Position numbers and translations under genes: made by a program
Part shown: positions 61,018 to 64,000 of the stretch, one piece after another
Position numbering within the stretch: the first letter of the stretch is position 1
Layout: the number at the start of each line of letters is the position of its first letter
Notes under the pieces: model-generated
What the model saw: only the letters and a program-made list of their open reading frames with translations
Databases searched by the model: none
Told to the model about the DNA's origin: nothing
DNA from: Eubacterium limosum
GTDB taxonomy: Bacteria; Bacillota; Clostridia; Eubacteriales; Eubacteriaceae
Direction: 5' to 3'
Assembly: GCF_000807675.2 (NCBI RefSeq)
Contig: NZ_CP019962.1
Location: 1,116,001-1,180,000, forward strand
DNA: 64,000 nt

Positions 61018-61866
61018 ATGAACAACATCGAAAAAGTACAGGCCGCCATTGATTACATAGAGGACCATCTAACCGAAAAGCTGGATCTTGACATCATTGC
61101 CGGTGCAGTCCATTATTCAAAATACCATCTGCACCGCGTCTTTTCAAAAACTGTGGGGCTGACCCTGCATGAGTACCGGAACCGGCGGCAGCTGACAGAA
61201 GCTGCCAAGCTGCTGGTTTTTTCGGAGGGGCCCATACTCGACATTGCACTGTTGGCCGGGTATGAGAGCCAGCAGGCCTTTACCACAGCCTTTTCGACCA
61301 TGTATAAACAGTCGCCCAGCCAATACCGCGAAAATGAAAAATTCTATCCGCTGCAGCTGAGGTTTCAATTTGAAGGGAGCTATAATATGCGAAACAGCAC
61401 AGAAAAAACACAGTGGAAGATCACCTATGCTGATGAGAGCGATATCCCCTGCTGGATGGCCCTGGTCCGCCTGGTCATCGACGGATTTCCGCACCTGTAC
61501 GAGGAGGAATATGTCGGTGAGCTTAGACGCCGAATCCGCAAGCGGCAGGCATTGATCCTGAAGGATGGCGAGGCGGCTGTCGGCGCAATGCTTTTTTCCG
61601 GTGAAACCGGCAGTATTGATTTTATGGGGACACATCCGCTGTACCGCAGCCAGGGAATCCCCAGGGCGTTTCTTGATAAAATGATGGGTGAGCTGCTCAA
61701 GGGCAAGGATATCAGCATCACCACCTACCGGGAGGGTGACAAGGCCGACACCGGGCACCGGCAGGCCATTGTGGATCTGGGTTTTGCCGAAGCCGAGCTC
61801 CTGGTGGAATTTGGCTATCCTACCCAGCGCTTTGTTTTGCCAGGGGAGAGAAGCGATGAAGTATAA
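61018..61866 (+). CDS. AraC-type HTH fused to a GNAT acetyltransferase
   Basis: 282 residues from ATG 61018 (AAAGGAG upstream; GTG 61009 is also possible). About 1-105 is an AraC/XylS DNA-binding domain (IIAGAVHYSKYHLHRVFSKTVG, QQAFTTAFSTMYKQSPSQYR). About 120-280 reads as a GNAT N-acetyltransferase (MGTHPLYRSQGIPRAFLDKMM). Such fusions may link small-molecule acetylation or sensing to transcription. Overlaps the helicase gene by 11 bases. Confidence 0.82.
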   Translation: MNNIEKVQAAIDYIEDHLTEKLDLDIIAGAVHYSKYHLHRVFSKTVGLTLHEYRNRRQLTEAAKLLVFSEGPILDIALLAGYESQQAFTTAFSTMYKQSPSQYRENEKFYPLQLRFQFEGSYNMRNSTEKTQWKITYADESDIPCWMALVRLVIDGFPHLYEEEYVGELRRRIRKRQALILKDGEAAVGAMLFSGETGSIDFMGTHPLYRSQGIPRAFLDKMMGELLKGKDISITTYREGDKADTGHRQAIVDLGFAEAELLVEFGYPTQRFVLPGERSDEV

Positions 61867-63934
61867 GGAAAGATGCCAGCCAGAGCGCGGAACCAGCGCC
61901 GTCCCCTTTCCAGAAGAAATCAGCCATCTGGCAGAGGTTGCCAGTCATCTGGATACAGCGCTTAAAGCCGCAGAGGGCCGCGTGGGGCTGGCGGATGAGC
62001 ATTATATGGATACCAAGCGTTACATGGTTGAAAACCGGGGGGAAATCGACCCTCACGAAATGTTCCAAAATGAGCTGGCCTTAAAACAGCTGGACCAGAA
62101 AGGCGCTTTTGCAGTGGGCGTCCGGGAAAAGCTGGCACGGCTGAAGGCCTCCCCCTACTTTGCCCGAATTGATTTTCAGTATGAGGAGGGGGAAGACGCA
62201 GAAAAATTTTATATTGGGCCGGCGTCCTTTAATGATAACAATGAGCTGCTGATCTGTGACTGGCGCGCGCCTGTGGCAGGCATGTTTTATGACTGTGAGG
62301 TGGGGCCTGCAGGCTATGAAGCCCCCTCAGGTAAAATCGAAGGCCGTCTGACCCGAAAGCGGCAGTTTAAAATCAAAGATGGAAAAATGGAGTATGCTCT
62401 CGAAAGCTCGGTCAATATCCAGGATGATGTGCTGCAGCGTGAGCTGAGCCATACCTCTGATGAAAAGATGAAATCCATTATCGCGACGATCCAGAAAGAG
62501 CAGAATCAAATTATCCGAAACGAGAAGGCCGGAACGATGATCATCCAGGGGGTAGCGGGATCGGGTAAAACCTCCATTGCCCTGCACCGGATTGCCTTTC
62601 TGCTTTACCGTTTTAAGGATCAGCTGTCAGCGGCTGACATCAGCATTTTATCCCCTAACAAGGTGTTTGGGGATTATATTTCAAATGTTTTGCCAGAGCT
62701 GGGAGAAGAGCCCATCTGCGAAATAAGCTTTGAGGATATTGCCGAAGAACAGCTGGAAGGAAAATTTCGGTTTGAGAAGGAAAAAGATCCGCTGGAGACT
62801 GAGGATGAGCGCTGGGCAGAACGGACCCGGCTGAAGTCGAGCCTTGAGTTTAAAGGGAAAATGGACGCCTATCTGAAAAGCCTGCCCAAAAACATCCTTG
62901 CCCCTGAGGATTACTGCTTTGGTCGGTTTAAGGCAGAGGCGGCCTGGATAAAAACCATGTTTGAGGCGGCCAGCGGTCAGCCCTTTAAAAAACGTCTGAA
63001 GCTCATGGCGGAGACGATCCATGAGCGGTTTGAGGCGGATAATATCCGGGGTGAGGAGCTTCCAAAGCCGGGTGCCATCCTGAAAAGCCTCAATGCCATG
63101 CTCAGGGTGAAGAATACCTTTCCCCTTTATAAAGACTTTTACCGACAGGCAGAGCTGTCACATATGCTTGTCATGCCTGAAAAAAAGACCTTTGAATGGG
63201 CAGATGTCTACCCATATCTGTATTTTAAGAGAGCCTTTGAGGGCTTGAGGGAGAATAAGTCAACAAGACATCTGGTGGTCGATGAAATGCAGGATTATAC
63301 AGCGGTCCAGTATGCGGTGATCAACAGTATTTACAGCTGCCCTAAAACCATCCTGGGCGATTTTGGGCAATGCGTCAATCCAAATAATCAAAATACACTG
63401 GACGATATGAGAAGGCTTTACAGCGGCGCGGAATACGTGGCGCTTAACAAGAGCTACCGTTCCACCTGTGAGATCATACAATTTGCCGGGAAAATACAGC
63501 CGGTCAGCGCATTAGAGCCAATGGAGCGGCACGGTGAACCGCCAGAGGTTATTCGCTGCAGTAACCAAAAGGAAAAGCTTGAAAAGCTTGTGAATAAAAT
63601 CCGGGCTTTCGAAAAAAGCGGCTGGGCATCTCTGGGGATTATCCTGAAAACAAATCGCGAGGCGCAGGCATTGTATGCTCTGCTCTCAGAAAAACACAGT
63701 GTCCATCTGATCACGCCAGAGGGCACACGGTTTAAAAACGGCGTTTCCGTTACCTCTATCCAGATGGCCAAGGGGCTGGAATTTGACGCAGTCCTTATCC
63801 CAGACGCAGACAGCAGGCATTACAGCGACGCGTATGAGAGAAGCCTGCTGTACGTTGCCTGCACCCGGGCCATGCACAGCCTGACGCTTCTGTACAGCGG
63901 GGAGATATCTGCGCTGATCCCAGAAACGCTTTAA
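61856..63934 (+). CDS. HelD-like UvrD-family RNA polymerase-associated ATPase
   Basis: 692 residues from ATG 61856; the frame extends upstream only as an overlap. Walker A is IQGVAGSGKTSIALHR. Motif II is LVVDEMQDYT, with GDFGQCVN, ALNKSYRSTCEI and the terminal VACTRAMHSLTLLYSG also present. The helical N-terminal extension (TYMVEN-like coiled coil) and size fit HelD, which frees stalled RNA polymerase. Probably cotranscribed with the AraC-GNAT gene. Confidence 0.88.
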   Translation: MKYKERCQPERGTSAVPFPEEISHLAEVASHLDTALKAAEGRVGLADEHYMDTKRYMVENRGEIDPHEMFQNELALKQLDQKGAFAVGVREKLARLKASPYFARIDFQYEEGEDAEKFYIGPASFNDNNELLICDWRAPVAGMFYDCEVGPAGYEAPSGKIEGRLTRKRQFKIKDGKMEYALESSVNIQDDVLQRELSHTSDEKMKSIIATIQKEQNQIIRNEKAGTMIIQGVAGSGKTSIALHRIAFLLYRFKDQLSAADISILSPNKVFGDYISNVLPELGEEPICEISFEDIAEEQLEGKFRFEKEKDPLETEDERWAERTRLKSSLEFKGKMDAYLKSLPKNILAPEDYCFGRFKAEAAWIKTMFEAASGQPFKKRLKLMAETIHERFEADNIRGEELPKPGAILKSLNAMLRVKNTFPLYKDFYRQAELSHMLVMPEKKTFEWADVYPYLYFKRAFEGLRENKSTRHLVVDEMQDYTAVQYAVINSIYSCPKTILGDFGQCVNPNNQNTLDDMRRLYSGAEYVALNKSYRSTCEIIQFAGKIQPVSALEPMERHGEPPEVIRCSNQKEKLEKLVNKIRAFEKSGWASLGIILKTNREAQALYALLSEKHSVHLITPEGTRFKNGVSVTSIQMAKGLEFDAVLIPDADSRHYSDAYERSLLYVACTRAMHSLTLLYSGEISALIPETL

Positions 63935-64000
63935 TACAAACTGCGCTGGTTTCTTTTTTTTATGCGTTGTGCGCTGATGAGGAGAAAAGCGAAAAAGATA

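Noticed and set aside
1-64000. tRNA or rRNA genes, including pylT, and CRISPR arrays
   Set aside because: No cloverleaf with a CCA-type end, no rRNA sequence and no regular short repeats with spacers were recognised by eye; a tRNA/CRISPR scan would be decisive.

Overview
The window looks like chromosome from an acetogenic Clostridia of the Eubacterium limosum/callanderi type. The basis is a split pyrrolysine operon (pylSc-pylB-pylC-pylD-pylSn), three MttB-family methyltransferase genes without an in-frame amber codon, BCCT transporters and sigma-54 activators. This is inference from gene content; no 16S gene or other marker is present.

Region 1 (1-4.7 kb): the 3' end of a uroporphyrinogen-decarboxylase-fold methyltransferase gene runs straight into the pyl operon, whose genes overlap or nearly touch. 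No pylT is visible. Region 2 (4.74-9.15 kb): a strong promoter and a long perfect hairpin precede a URO-D methyltransferase/thioredoxin fusion, a CobW-type GTPase, AmtB, a 365-nt structured intergenic region and an unusual PII protein. It reads as a C1/ammonium (possibly methylammonium) module.

Region 3 (about 9.9-43.95 kb) is a Mu-like transposable prophage. It has a repressor with matched operators, an early region with three intercistronic sequences that fold as type-II hammerhead ribozymes, DDE transposase and MuB-like ATPase, GemA- and Mor-like genes, a NusG/LoaP-like antiterminator, then a 23-kb late operon. That operon has SPP1-like head genes, a siphovirus-type tail with a probable -1 frameshift, holin, amidase, a DNA adenine methylase and a small HTH gene. 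Cargo includes a minor-head protein fused to an HExxH metallopeptidase domain, a protein with two DUF2829 (Tad2-like) domains and a self-contained lipoprotein cassette. The right end cuts a host membrane-protein gene whose 5' part is not found at the left side.

Region 4 (43.95-64 kb): a DUF218 membrane protein, a zinc alcohol dehydrogenase, then three modules for quaternary amines made of MttB homologues, BCCT or MFS transporters and PAS/sigma-54 activators. Well-formed -24/-12 promoters stand before mttB2, mttB3 and BCCT2. One module carries a deletion scar that fuses remnants of an MFS gene and an activator gene, leaving the BCCT1-mttB1 pair without a visible promoter. An AraC-GNAT protein and a HelD-like helicase finish the window.

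Together the host genes suggest import of methylated amines/betaines, methyl transfer to corrinoid proteins (encoded elsewhere) and control by substrate-sensing sigma-54 activators, while the pyl operon supplies pyrrolysine for methylamine methyltransferases encoded elsewhere.
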